A DNA stretch of 60,374 bases from an uncultured Prevotellaceae bacterium (GCA_902785945.1 CADAAR010000010.1:1-60374); one strand, 5' to 3'. Counted from the first letter of the stretch, positions 51,330 through 60,149 are shown. Program-made: numbers and translations. The notes: a model not told the origin generated them from the sequence alone.

Positions 51330-52685
51330 ATGGCGGATAGAGGGAACTTTGGAAGCAGACTAGGCATTATACTGGCGACGGCAGGTTCTGCCGTAGGCTT
51401 GGGAAATGTGTGGCGTTTTCCCTATATGACGGGGCAGAACGGTGGTGCTGCCTTTATCATCATCTATCTGGCCTGTATTCTATTACTCGGTATTCCAGGC
51501 ATGGTGAGCGAGTTTATCGTGGGCCGTCACTCACAGACGAATGCCGCCCGCGCCTATGCCAGTTTCTCGCGTGGCAAGGCCTGGGGACTGGTAGGCGTCT
51601 TGGGCATCATCACCTCGACCATCATCTTAGGCTTCTACGCAGTGGTAGCTGGCTGGTGTCTGCACTATCTGGGCGCTTCGACGGTAGGAAAGTTGAAGGG
51701 CGATGCCAGTTTTGTGCAGCATTATTTCCAGACATTTTCCAGTGATCCGGTAAAACCAGCCATCTTAGGAATAGTATTTATCCTGATTACCCACTTCATC
51801 ATTGTGCGAGGCGTGCGTAATGGCATCGAAAAGGCCTCGAAACTATTGATGCCGCTGCTTTTTATCTTATTGCTGATTATTGTCATAGCCTCCTGTTCGT
51901 TGCCTGGTGCATCAAGGGGAATAGAATTTCTGCTGAAACCCGACTTCACGAGAGTTACACCAAAAGTGCTCCTTGAGGCCCTAGGACAAGCCTTTTTCTC
52001 ATTAAGTCTGGGTACAGCCTGTCTCTGCACATACGCCAGTTACTTCACAAAACACACCAAACTATTGCATTCTGCAACACAAATCGCACTTATTGATTTC
52101 CTGATAGCCTTGATGTCGGGTCTGATGATCTTCCCTGCAGCCTTCTCCGTAGGTGTTCAGCCAGACAGCGGACCATCGCTCATCTTCATCACCCTACCCA
52201 ACGTTTTTCAGCAGGCCTTCAGCTTCATGCCAATATTAGGCTATGTCATCTCCATCATGTTCTATGCCCTGCTCGTATTCGCAGCCCTCACCTCTACCAT
52301 CTCTATGCATGAGATAGGTACAGCCTTCTTCCATGAGGAACTGCATATCAACCGTTCGAAGGCAGCCTGGGTACTGACCATCGTCTGCAGTGTGATAGCC
52401 GTGTTCTGCTCAATGTCTGTCGGAAAGGCCGACATTCAGTTATTCGGCAAACCGCTGATGGAATTCTGTGACTATATCACGGCTCAAATCATGCTACCGG
52501 GAGGTGCCTTGCTGACGAGCATTCTTGTGGGATGGTTCGCCTCGAAGGCTATTGTCCGAGAGGAGTTTACTAATTGGGAAACCTCCAATAGCAAGTCGTA
52601 TTTCAGCTTCTACCTTTTTTGCGTCCGTTATATTGTACCCATCTCCATCCTATTGATTCTCATGCATCAGTTTGGGGTTATTTAG
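51330..52685 (+). CDS. Sodium-dependent (NSS family) amino-acid transporter, copy 2
   Basis: A 451-residue paralogue of the gene 9 bp upstream, with the same signature (FGSRLGIILATAGSAVGLGN) and shared blocks such as PDSGPSLIFITLPNVFQQAF. The two differ most in the loop after TM3 and near the C-terminus. A tandem duplication followed by divergence is the simplest origin. They may take different amino acids or function as a heteromer; the sequence does not tell. Confidence 0.92.
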   Translation: MADRGNFGSRLGIILATAGSAVGLGNVWRFPYMTGQNGGAAFIIIYLACILLLGIPGMVSEFIVGRHSQTNAARAYASFSRGKAWGLVGVLGIITSTIILGFYAVVAGWCLHYLGASTVGKLKGDASFVQHYFQTFSSDPVKPAILGIVFILITHFIIVRGVRNGIEKASKLLMPLLFILLLIIVIASCSLPGASRGIEFLLKPDFTRVTPKVLLEALGQAFFSLSLGTACLCTYASYFTKHTKLLHSATQIALIDFLIALMSGLMIFPAAFSVGVQPDSGPSLIFITLPNVFQQAFSFMPILGYVISIMFYALLVFAALTSTISMHEIGTAFFHEELHINRSKAAWVLTIVCSVIAVFCSMSVGKADIQLFGKPLMEFCDYITAQIMLPGGALLTSILVGWFASKAIVREEFTNWETSNSKSYFSFYLFCVRYIVPISILLILMHQFGVI

Positions 52686-52715
52686 AGGTGAGAGGTAAGA
52701 AGTTAGAGGTAAGAG
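52682..52715 (+). repeat. TTAGAGGTAAGA-type microrepeat
   Basis: TTAGAGGTGAGAGGTAAGAA followed by GTTAGAGGTAAGAG: imperfect direct copies of GAGGTAAGA between the transporter stop and the HhH gene. It has the same arrangement as the GTGAATAGT strings but a different unit. Confidence 0.5.
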
Positions 52716-52721
52716 AATACT

Positions 52722-53435
52722 ATGGGGATCATCAAAGAGTTGTTTTATCTGAGGAAATCAGACCGGAAGGTAATTCTTACGCTGCTTTGTGTAATTGCAG
52801 TTGCTCTGGGTGTCATCTTCCTAACGGGTGGAAACAGTGAATCGAATGAACTCACACCAGCAGATACCCTGAGAAAAGAGACCACGCAACGCGACACCTT
52901 CCATCGCCGACCTTATCGTGAATATAACAAGACCGTCTATGTACGCACCAAAGTGGTCTATCGCGACACCACCTATCGTCGTGGTAAGGCTCTGAGTGAA
53001 GAGGAATATGATTCTATCAAAGCCCATTATCAAGTAAAAATCAAGCCTGGCGAACACGTGGTGCTGAATACTGCCGATACCACTATGCTGAAGACGGTGC
53101 CAGGCATCGGGCCTTATTACGCCAAAAAGATAGTGGACTACGGACAGCGGCTAGGAGGTTATGTCAGTGTAGACCAACTCGATGAAATCGAGGGTTTTCC
53201 ACTTGATGCCAAAGAATATCTGACCATCGAGGGTGCCACGCCTCACAAACTCAATGTCAACAGTCTCTCACTCAATGAGCTCAAGCGCCATCCCTACATT
53301 AATTTCTATCGTGCTAAGGCTATAACAGACTACCGTCGTCTGCATGGTCCCCTCCGTTCCTTAAACGACCTGCGGCTCTCCAAAGACTTCCCTCCTGAGA
53401 CGATCAAACGTCTGGAACCCTATGTCGAATTTTAA
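52722..53435 (+). CDS. Membrane-anchored helix-hairpin-helix protein (ComEA-like)
   Basis: A 237-residue protein. One N-terminal membrane segment (KVILTLLCVIAVALGVIFLTGG) is followed by a linker (30-100) and helix-hairpin-helix repeats (TVPGIGPYYAKKIVDYGQRLGGY, then LNELKRHPYINFYRAKAITDYRRLHG, then a third). HhH repeats bind DNA backbone, and ComEA-like proteins receive DNA during uptake. No other competence gene is nearby, so the role is open. Confidence 0.85.
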   Translation: MGIIKELFYLRKSDRKVILTLLCVIAVALGVIFLTGGNSESNELTPADTLRKETTQRDTFHRRPYREYNKTVYVRTKVVYRDTTYRRGKALSEEEYDSIKAHYQVKIKPGEHVVLNTADTTMLKTVPGIGPYYAKKIVDYGQRLGGYVSVDQLDEIEGFPLDAKEYLTIEGATPHKLNVNSLSLNELKRHPYINFYRAKAITDYRRLHGPLRSLNDLRLSKDFPPETIKRLEPYVEF

Positions 53436-53485
53436 ATTATATGTTAATAAATCATAGCGAATGATGAAGATACGGAGTTTTTTCG

Positions 53486-53493
53486 TATTTTTG
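53486..53493 (+). promoter_or_regulatory. -7 element of the tatAC operon
   Basis: TATTTTTG followed by CAAAATGG; the tatA ATG is 27 bp further on. The -33 box is weak. Confidence 0.55.
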
Positions 53494-53519
53494 CAAAATG
53501 GACTAGAAACTAAAGAGAT

Positions 53520-53729
53520 ATGAGTGAATCATTGTTACTGTTTGGACTTGGAATGCAAGAAATACTGATCATCGCATTTGTTGTTCTGCTGCTTTTCGGC
53601 GGCAAGAAGATCCCGGAACTGATGAAAGGCCTCGGCAAAGGCGTGAAGAGCTTCAAGGAGGGAATGAATGAGGTGACGGATATCACCAAGGACAATAAAG
53701 AAGTGAAGGAAGAAAAAAAGGATGAGTGA
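53520..53729 (+). CDS. tatA: Sec-independent protein translocase TatA
   Basis: A 69-residue TatA/E subunit. One N-terminal membrane helix ([16 protein letters not shown]), the hinge FGGKKIPE, an amphipathic helix ([16 protein letters not shown]) and an acidic/basic tail. It overlaps tatC by 8 bp. TatA forms the pore for folded proteins carrying twin-arginine signals; such a protein is encoded two genes further on. Confidence 0.95.
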   Translation: MSESLLLFGLGMQEILIIAFVVLLLFGGKKIPELMKGLGKGVKSFKEGMNEVTDITKDNKEVKEEKKDE

Positions 53730-54465
53730 TCCTGCGTCCATGACCTTCTGGGATCACCTCGACGAACTTCGTACGGTGATCATCAGAACACTGGTCGTGA
53801 CGGTGGTGGCTGCTGCCGTAGCCTTCTGCCTGAAGGATCAGTTGTTTGACATCGTGTTGGCACCACGGACGAGTAAATTCATCACCTTTCAGCTTCTGGG
53901 CGTAGAGCCTTTCAGCATCCATCTGATGAACACAGGGCTCACGGAGCAGTTTATGATTCACCTGAAGACAGCAATGTATGCTGGTGTGCTCATAACCTCA
54001 CCTTATATCATCTACATGCTGTTCCGCTTTATCTCGCCAGCGCTCTATGACAACGAACGGAAATATGCCACCCTACTCTGCACCAGCGGCTACCTGATGT
54101 TCATGCTGGGCACACTGCTCAACTATTTCCTGATCTTCCCGTTGACAGTGAAATTCCTGGGCACATATCAAGTTAGCGAGGATGTGGCAAACATGCTGAC
54201 CCTGCAGTCGTATATGGATACGCTGCTGATGATGTGTCTCGTAATGGGTATTATCTTCGAACTGCCTGTGGTATGCTGGCTCTTGGGCAGAATGGGGCTT
54301 CTCAAAGCCTCTATGATGCGGACATGGCGTAAACATGCCATCGTGGCCATCCTGGTGATAGCCGCTATCATCACCCCCACGACCGATGCCTTTACACTCT
54401 TTATCGTGGCCCTGCCGATATGGCTGCTTTACGAAGTAAGCATCTTTTTAGTGAAGAATGAATAG
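53722..54465 (+). CDS. tatC: Sec-independent protein translocase TatC
   Basis: A 247-residue receptor subunit with six membrane segments. The conserved N-terminal [14 protein letters not shown] and the second-loop region [25 protein letters not shown] are present, as are [10 protein letters not shown] and [10 protein letters not shown]. No tatB is adjacent, so this is a minimal TatAC system. The gene is 29 bp before an iron-sulphur protein gene. Confidence 0.95.
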   Translation: MSDPASMTFWDHLDELRTVIIRTLVVTVVAAAVAFCLKDQLFDIVLAPRTSKFITFQLLGVEPFSIHLMNTGLTEQFMIHLKTAMYAGVLITSPYIIYMLFRFISPALYDNERKYATLLCTSGYLMFMLGTLLNYFLIFPLTVKFLGTYQVSEDVANMLTLQSYMDTLLMMCLVMGIIFELPVVCWLLGRMGLLKASMMRTWRKHAIVAILVIAAIITPTTDAFTLFIVALPIWLLYEVSIFLVKNE

Positions 54466-54494
54466 TGAGAATATAGACTAAACAATACTTATAT

Positions 54495-55979
54495 ATGTTG
54501 CGGAAAATCAGAACCATTCTTGCAGGGGTATTTTTTGTACTGATCACCCTGTTGTTCCTCGATTTCACGGGAACGTTGCACCACTGGCTCTCATGGCTGG
54601 CACAAATTCAGTTTCTGCCAGCAGTGATGGCACTCAACGTGGTGGTCGTAGTGGCACTTCTGTTGCTGACCCTCATCTTCGGACGTATCTACTGTTCCGT
54701 TATCTGTCCTTTGGGAGTCTTCCAGGATATCCTTGCACGTTTCCGTCGGAAGAAGAACAAGTACAGTTATTCGAAGGAGGTACGTTGGTTGCGTTATCCT
54801 ATGCTGGTGGTATTCATCATCGCTGCTGTAGCAGGCATCGGTTCTCTCTTCCAGCTGTTGGCCCCTTACAGCGCCTACGGACGTATTGCCACGATGATCT
54901 TCCAGCCTGTCTGGAAACTTGGCAACAATGTATTGGCAGAGATTGCTGCACGTGCTGACAGTTATGCTTTCTACACCGTCGATACATGGTTGCGCTCGCT
55001 GCCTGTGTTCATCATCGCAGCCGTTACCCTCGTGGTGCTCTTCGTGCTGGCATGGCGAGGCGGACGTACCTATTGCAACACCATCTGTCCTGTAGGAACC
55101 ATCCTGTCGTTCTTCGCCCGTTTCTCATGGCTGAAGATCCATTTCGACGAGGATAAATGTAAGAACTGCTCCATGTGTTCTAAGAACTGCAAGGCCGCCT
55201 GTATCGATTATAAGAACCATAAGGTAGATTACAGCCGTTGCGTGGTCTGCGGAAACTGCATCGACAGCTGCAAATTCGGCGCACTCCGCTACGACAACGC
55301 CAGGATTCACGCCAAAGCCAAAACATCCGAAGAATCCGGTTCCTCCGTCGATACCAGCAAACGTTCGTTCCTGCTGGCTTCGGCGATGGTGGCAGGCGCT
55401 GCTATGGCCCAGAAGAAGGAGAAACTGATGGATGGCGGATTGGCAGAGCTCGAAGATAAAGTAGCCCCTGCACGCCAGACGCCCCTGACCCCTCCGGGCT
55501 CCCTCTCTTTCGACCACTTCGCCCAGCACTGCACAGGCTGTCAGCTCTGTGTCTCTGAGTGCCCCAACGAGGTGCTTCGTCCCAGCAGCGACCTGATGCA
55601 CCTGATGCTGCCTGTGATGTCGTACGAGCATGGGCACTGCCGTCCGGAATGTACACGTTGCTCAGAGGTTTGTCCTGCAGGCGCTATCGTCAAGGTCGAT
55701 AAAGACGAGAAATCGTCTATCCAGATAGGACATGCTGTATGGATCAAGAAAAACTGCGTTCCTATTACTGACGAGGTGGAGTGTGGCAACTGTGCCCGTC
55801 ACTGTCCTACTGGTGCCATCGAGATGGTTCCCCTCGATGAGGAGAATGAGGAATCACCCATGGTTCCTGCTATCAACGAGGCTGCCTGCATTGGCTGTGG
55901 TGCCTGTGAATATGTCTGTCCGTCGCGTCCGTTCTCAGCTATCTATGTTGAGGGTCACGAAGTGCATAAGAAGATTTAA
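54495..55979 (+). CDS. NapH-NapG-like iron-sulphur fusion protein
   Basis: A 494-residue membrane and periplasmic ferredoxin. Residues 1-270 are NapH-like: membrane segments, two CxxxCP motifs (YCSVICPLG at ~67, YCNTICPVG at ~194) and two 4Fe-4S motifs (C222-C232, C249-C259). At 289-305 lies a second signal-like segment, KRSFLLASAMVAGAAMA. The remaining ~190 residues hold four further Cys clusters (C346-C356, C382-C393, C421/C430-C437, C465-C475), the number found in NapG. The protein therefore looks like a NapH and a NapG joined end to end. It should take electrons from quinol and pass them to a periplasmic partner, plausibly the next gene. No NapA nitrate reductase is present. Confidence 0.85.
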   Translation: MLRKIRTILAGVFFVLITLLFLDFTGTLHHWLSWLAQIQFLPAVMALNVVVVVALLLLTLIFGRIYCSVICPLGVFQDILARFRRKKNKYSYSKEVRWLRYPMLVVFIIAAVAGIGSLFQLLAPYSAYGRIATMIFQPVWKLGNNVLAEIAARADSYAFYTVDTWLRSLPVFIIAAVTLVVLFVLAWRGGRTYCNTICPVGTILSFFARFSWLKIHFDEDKCKNCSMCSKNCKAACIDYKNHKVDYSRCVVCGNCIDSCKFGALRYDNARIHAKAKTSEESGSSVDTSKRSFLLASAMVAGAAMAQKKEKLMDGGLAELEDKVAPARQTPLTPPGSLSFDHFAQHCTGCQLCVSECPNEVLRPSSDLMHLMLPVMSYEHGHCRPECTRCSEVCPAGAIVKVDKDEKSSIQIGHAVWIKKNCVPITDEVECGNCARHCPTGAIEMVPLDEENEESPMVPAINEAACIGCGACEYVCPSRPFSAIYVEGHEVHKKI

Positions 55980-55991
55980 AGTTAGAAAAAG

Positions 55992-57404
55992 ATGAAGAAG
56001 AATATATCAAGGCGTTCGTTTCTGAAGGTGTTTGGAGCCGGTAGTGTGGCTGCTGCTGCGACGCTGGCAGGCTGCAAGGGCGGTAACAAGGCCGGCGAGC
56101 AGGCCGCAGAGGAATATAAGAACCAGGTGGAGCCGCCTGTAGGTAAGATGACCTACCGCGAGAATCCCAAGACCAAAGAGAAAGTATCCCTCTTGGGCTA
56201 TGGCATGATGCGCCTGCCGACGAAGGTAGACAACGACAACGAGTTCGATCAGGATATGATCAACAAACAAGTGGATTACGCCATCGAGCACGGTCTGAAC
56301 TATTTCGATACCTCCCCCGTTTACTGTCAGGGACAGTCGGAACGCTGCACAGGTATCGCCCTGAAGCGTCATAAGCGCGAAGAGTTCTTCGTGGCCACGA
56401 AACTCTCTAACTTCAACCGCGACTACTGGAAACGGGAGAAGGCCATTGAGATGTATCAGAACTCGTTGAAGGAACTGCAGGTGGACTATATCGACTACTA
56501 TCTGCTGCACGCCGTTGGTGGCGGTATGGATGAGTTTAATGGCCGTTATGTCGACAACGGCATCATGGACTATCTGATGAAGGAGCGCGAGGCAGGCCGC
56601 ATTCGTAACCTCGGTTTCTCGTTCCACGGCCAGAAGAGCGTGTTCGATGAAGTGCTTGCCATGCAAGACAAGTACCACTGGGACTTCGTGCAGATTGAGC
56701 TCAACTACCTTGATTGGGACTACGCCAACGAGATCAGCAAGAACAATGTCGATGCCAGTTATCTCTATGGCGAGCTTCAGAAGAAGGGTATCCCTGCTGT
56801 CATCATGGAGCCGCTGTTGGGAGGTCGTCTGGCCAACCTGCCGCAATATCTGATGACCGAGTTAAAGAGTCATGCCCCGGAGAAATCGGTCGCCTCATGG
56901 GCCTTCCGCTATGCAGGTACACCCGAGGGCGTACTCACCGTGCTGAGCGGCATGACCTATATGGAGCATCTGAAAGATAATCTGCTCTCTTATTGTCCGT
57001 TGGAGCCGCTTTCTGAAAAGGAAATGCGCTACCTCGACCATGAGATAGCAGAGAAGATTGTAAGCCTGGAGAACATCCCCTGCAACGACTGCAAATACTG
57101 CATGCCGTGTCCTTATGGTATTGACATCCCTGCTATCTTCGTACATTATAATAAATGTAAGAACGAGGGTTCGTTACCTATGGGCATTGGCGACAGGGAG
57201 TATCGCAAGCACCGTCGTCAGTATCTCATTTCACTCGACCGTGTAGTGCCTCGCGACCGTCAGCCCGACCACTGCATCCAGTGTGGACAGTGCGAGCCCC
57301 ATTGCCCGCAGAACATCCGCATTCCTCGTGAGTTGCGCAAGATCGACGAGATGATCGAGCGCCTGAAGCGTGACCCCGATGGCATCGGCGAAGAAATATG
57401 TTAA
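55992..57404 (+). CDS. Tat-exported aldo/keto reductase lipoprotein with 4Fe-4S domain
   Basis: A 470-residue protein. The N-terminus SRRSFLKVFGAGSVAAAATLAGC combines a Tat motif with a lipobox (Cys28), so it should be exported folded and lipid-anchored. The aldo/keto reductase barrel runs from ~55 to ~345 and keeps the tetrad Asp106, Tyr111 (DTSPVY), Lys137 (VATKLS) and His173 (LLHAV). The C-terminus carries Cys clusters CNDCKYCMPCPYGI and CIQCGQCEPHCPQNI. NADPH is not available outside the cytoplasm, so electrons may arrive through the Fe-S clusters from the fusion protein 12 bp upstream. Substrate unknown. Confidence 0.88.
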   Translation: MKKNISRRSFLKVFGAGSVAAAATLAGCKGGNKAGEQAAEEYKNQVEPPVGKMTYRENPKTKEKVSLLGYGMMRLPTKVDNDNEFDQDMINKQVDYAIEHGLNYFDTSPVYCQGQSERCTGIALKRHKREEFFVATKLSNFNRDYWKREKAIEMYQNSLKELQVDYIDYYLLHAVGGGMDEFNGRYVDNGIMDYLMKEREAGRIRNLGFSFHGQKSVFDEVLAMQDKYHWDFVQIELNYLDWDYANEISKNNVDASYLYGELQKKGIPAVIMEPLLGGRLANLPQYLMTELKSHAPEKSVASWAFRYAGTPEGVLTVLSGMTYMEHLKDNLLSYCPLEPLSEKEMRYLDHEIAEKIVSLENIPCNDCKYCMPCPYGIDIPAIFVHYNKCKNEGSLPMGIGDREYRKHRRQYLISLDRVVPRDRQPDHCIQCGQCEPHCPQNIRIPRELRKIDEMIERLKRDPDGIGEEIC

Positions 57405-57411
57405 CATATTT
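57394..57411. promoter_or_regulatory. Perfect 18-bp palindrome upstream of the ECF sigma gene
   Basis: AAATATGTTAACATATTT is a perfect palindrome that includes the stop codon of the aldo/keto reductase gene and lies just upstream of the -33 region of the next promoter. It is a candidate operator; AT-rich chance is possible. Confidence 0.5.
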
Positions 57412-57437
57412 TAGCATTTATTTTTGAAAGGAATTCA

Positions 57438-57445
57438 TAACTTTG
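57438..57445 (+). promoter_or_regulatory. -7 element of the ECF sigma operon
   Basis: TAACTTTG, 33 bp before the ATG at 57478. No convincing TTTG at 20 bp upstream, so it may need an activator or use another sigma factor. Confidence 0.55.
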
Positions 57446-57477
57446 GGTACTAATTGGGTAAATAAACTCTTGAACAG

Positions 57478-57960
57478 ATGAAAGAATTAGAATTAGAATT
57501 TACCAAATTAGTAAAGGAGCACCGTAAGACCATATATACGGTATGCTACTTCTACTCGAACAACCCTCAAGACGTGGATGACCTTTTCCAGGAAGTGTTG
57601 GTCAACCTCTGGAAGAGTTTTCCGAAGTTCCGTGGCGACAGCAGTCCCAAGACTTGGATCTGGCGCGTCAGCCTGAACACCTGCTGCAACATGGAACGAG
57701 GCAAGAAGCGGAATGTACCAACCGTACCGCTGGTCATCGACAAGGGTGTGATGAGTGATTCCGATGAAGGTGGCAAACAAATCAAGATGCTGTACGACAG
57801 GATCAACCGCCTTGAGTTGTTCGACCGCGCTATCATTCTTCTGTGGTTAGAGAGTATGAGGTATGATGAAATTGCCGCCATCGTGGGTCTCACCCCCGCG
57901 GCAGTCACCAGCCGCCTGTTCCGCATCAAGGAACAACTCAAATCAATGTCTAACAATTAA
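57478..57960 (+). CDS. ECF-type RNA polymerase sigma factor
   Basis: A 160-residue sigma-70 factor of the extracytoplasmic-function class. Region 2 is seen in YTVCYFYSNNPQDVDDLFQEVLVNLWKSF and region 4 in LLWLESMRYDEIAAIVGLTPAAVTSRLFRIKEQLK. It is followed after 12 bp by a multi-pass membrane protein, a common place for an anti-sigma factor. Target promoters are unknown. Confidence 0.92.
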   Translation: MKELELEFTKLVKEHRKTIYTVCYFYSNNPQDVDDLFQEVLVNLWKSFPKFRGDSSPKTWIWRVSLNTCCNMERGKKRNVPTVPLVIDKGVMSDSDEGGKQIKMLYDRINRLELFDRAIILLWLESMRYDEIAAIVGLTPAAVTSRLFRIKEQLKSMSNN

Positions 57961-57972
57961 AATCCCAAAGTT

Positions 57973-58932
57973 ATGAATGAGAATATTTTAGAACTCCATG
58001 AGTTAGATGAATTAAAGGCTGCCTACAACCTGATGGACGAAAGGTTGGACGGTCAGGAAATCGTGTCGGATGAGCAACTCCGCGAGGCCATGATGCGTAG
58101 ATTTACCAACCTGCGTCAGAATCTGAAACAAAACCTCATCTGGGGTGATCTGCTCTTTGTGCCCGTATTAGCATGGTGGGCTTGGGCATATAGTAGCCTG
58201 TCGCTGGTGGGCATCATCATACTGGGCGTGTATTTTGTGGCTTCGGTGATCTTCAGACTTGTCATGCTGCGACGCACGAAGAAAGAGGATTACGGCTCCT
58301 ACGACCTGAAGACCCTCGTTGAGAAAGAGGCGAATTACACGAAGAACGTCAAGTGGTTCAGCATCGGAAGTGCGATCTTCATTATAGCATTCTTCTTGCT
58401 GATGTTCGTTGGAAGAGCAAGAATAGAGTTGTACATATTCCTCATCCTGAACCTGGTCATTTTGATACCGGTGCTGATCCGCTGGCTGGTGATCAAGTAC
58501 AAGTATAACGGCAAGGCCATCGACCCCGCAACGGGCAATCCTCGCAAGCTTGGTGGCAAATGGACCTCCATCATAGGCTATACCTTATTTGGTCTTGCAG
58601 CCTGTCTCTTCCTGGTCGCAGGGGTTATGAGTGTGATAGACAGTGTGGCTCTTGGTTGGCTCGCTCTGCTGAAAGTCCTCATTTACGTGTCATTCTTTTT
58701 GGCAGTAGTCGTGCTTTTCTTAGGCATATTCCATGGAAAAGGAAAGATCAACGTTTCCTACAGGCTTCTGGTTGTCCTGACAGTCATTACCATCGCACTC
58801 GCTGCATCCATTGCTGGCATCGTCACACTGAATGGTATCACAGAGCTGACAAAGGTCAGTGTCCAGACCCTGCTGTCGACAGTCGCTTTCTCGGCCTTTG
58901 GCCAGGCTATGTATAAGATGCGGAAGTCATGA
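57973..58932 (+). CDS. Multi-pass membrane protein, possible anti-sigma partner
   Basis: A 319-residue protein of unknown family. The first ~50 residues are soluble and acidic (LHELDELKAAYNLMDERLDGQEIV), then about eight hydrophobic segments in two groups, separated by a charged loop (YKYNGKAIDPATGNPRKLGGK). Its position after an ECF sigma factor suggests control of sigma activity by the N-terminal cytoplasmic part. I do not recognise a zinc-finger or other known anti-sigma motif, so the role is inferred from position only. Confidence 0.75.
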   Translation: MNENILELHELDELKAAYNLMDERLDGQEIVSDEQLREAMMRRFTNLRQNLKQNLIWGDLLFVPVLAWWAWAYSSLSLVGIIILGVYFVASVIFRLVMLRRTKKEDYGSYDLKTLVEKEANYTKNVKWFSIGSAIFIIAFFLLMFVGRARIELYIFLILNLVILIPVLIRWLVIKYKYNGKAIDPATGNPRKLGGKWTSIIGYTLFGLAACLFLVAGVMSVIDSVALGWLALLKVLIYVSFFLAVVVLFLGIFHGKGKINVSYRLLVVLTVITIALAASIAGIVTLNGITELTKVSVQTLLSTVAFSAFGQAMYKMRKS

Positions 58933-58977
58933 TGCAAACTATTGCAAACAACGCGCAAATTATTGAGAACCCAAAAG

Positions 58978-59009
58978 TTTGGAGGCTTGGGAAAAAAGCC
59001 TTAACTTTG
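58978..59009 (+). promoter_or_regulatory. Promoter of the TlpA-like gene
   Basis: TTTG (58978-58981), 20 bp, TAACTTTG (59002-59009): full consensus, 28 bp before the ATG. It separates this gene from the sigma operon. Confidence 0.8.
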
Positions 59010-59036
59010 CAACCGAAATTAATAAATATCACAGAT

Positions 59037-60122
59037 ATGAAAAAATTAATGTTTATTGCAGCCCTGATGCTGGCTGTGCTGCCCACAGAGGCACAACAAG
59101 TAAAGTATACCATTAACGGTATCAGTAAGGAAAACGGTAAGACGGTGGTGCTTCGTGACCGTCAGACCAGCCAGATCGTCGACAGCGCAGTGGTCGCCAA
59201 CGGCAAGTTCTCGATGACAGGCAATGCAGAGAAAAACGCCTACATGGGCATGGCAGTCAAGGATGCCGATTGGTTCGTCATGATGTTTAATGATGGTACG
59301 CCCGTGACCGTCAACCTCAACGACAGCACGCTGAAAGGCTCGCCCATGAACGAACGCCTTACACGCTACGATATAGAAATCAATGCCCCCTACGGCAACT
59401 ATATGAAAAAGATACAGAGCATGTCGGAAGAGGAGCGCGAGAAAAAGAAGGTGGAACTGACCGGCGGACTGATGATCGCTGTGATGAAGATGATGGAAGG
59501 TGTGGAGAAGGTCTTCAAAGACGAGCGTGAGTCGCTCATTCCCGTAGCCTTCCTCAGTGAGTACCAGGAGATGCTCGGTCAGGACAAGCTCGACAGCGTC
59601 CTCGCCACCAAGCCCGTTTGGGCCAGTCATCCCATTGCGAAGAGTCTGGTGGATTATTTCAATCATCAGAAAGCCCAGGAGGCTAAGAAGAACGCCTTCA
59701 TCGGCCAGCAGTTCACCGACCTCGAGGAGGCTGATACCGATGGCAAGATGCACAAGCTGAGCGAGTTCGTAGGCAAGGGCAAATGGGTGCTCGTAGATTT
59801 CTGGGCATCATGGTGCGGACCTTGTATGCAGGAGATGCCCAATGTGGTGGCTGCCTATGAGAAATACCATGCCAAGGGCTTCGACGTGGTAGGTCTCTCC
59901 TTCGACAACAAGAAAGAGCCCTGGCTCAAAGCCATTGCCGACCAGAAGATGCCTTGGACGCATCTCTCCGACCTGAAAGGCTGGCGTACCGTCGCCTCCT
60001 CCGTCTACGATGTGAACAGCATCCCCGACAACCTGCTCATCGATCCGCAGGGCAAGATCGTCGCCCGCGGCCTCCGCGCCCAAGGTCTGCAAAACAAGCT
60101 AAAAGAAATCTTCGGCGAATAA
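59037..60122 (+). CDS. TlpA-like thioredoxin-fold protein with DUF4369-type N-terminus
   Basis: A 361-residue secreted thiol-disulphide oxidoreductase. Signal peptide 1-19, an N-terminal DUF4369-like beta domain (YTINGISKENGKTVVLRDRQT…), a helical middle, and a C-terminal thioredoxin/AhpC-TSA domain with the active site WASWCGPC. It should reduce or isomerise disulphides in the envelope. The start at 59037 fits the promoter and signal peptide; a longer frame would run through the promoter. A terminator follows. Confidence 0.9.
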   Translation: MKKLMFIAALMLAVLPTEAQQVKYTINGISKENGKTVVLRDRQTSQIVDSAVVANGKFSMTGNAEKNAYMGMAVKDADWFVMMFNDGTPVTVNLNDSTLKGSPMNERLTRYDIEINAPYGNYMKKIQSMSEEEREKKKVELTGGLMIAVMKMMEGVEKVFKDERESLIPVAFLSEYQEMLGQDKLDSVLATKPVWASHPIAKSLVDYFNHQKAQEAKKNAFIGQQFTDLEEADTDGKMHKLSEFVGKGKWVLVDFWASWCGPCMQEMPNVVAAYEKYHAKGFDVVGLSFDNKKEPWLKAIADQKMPWTHLSDLKGWRTVASSVYDVNSIPDNLLIDPQGKIVARGLRAQGLQNKLKEIFGE

Positions 60123-60149
60123 AATGTAAGGGATGAGAGTAAAAACATG

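Noticed and set aside
54495-57404. Periplasmic nitrate reductase (nap) operon
   Set aside because: NapH/NapG-like parts are present but no molybdopterin catalytic subunit, NapB, NapC or NapD; the partner is an aldo/keto reductase.
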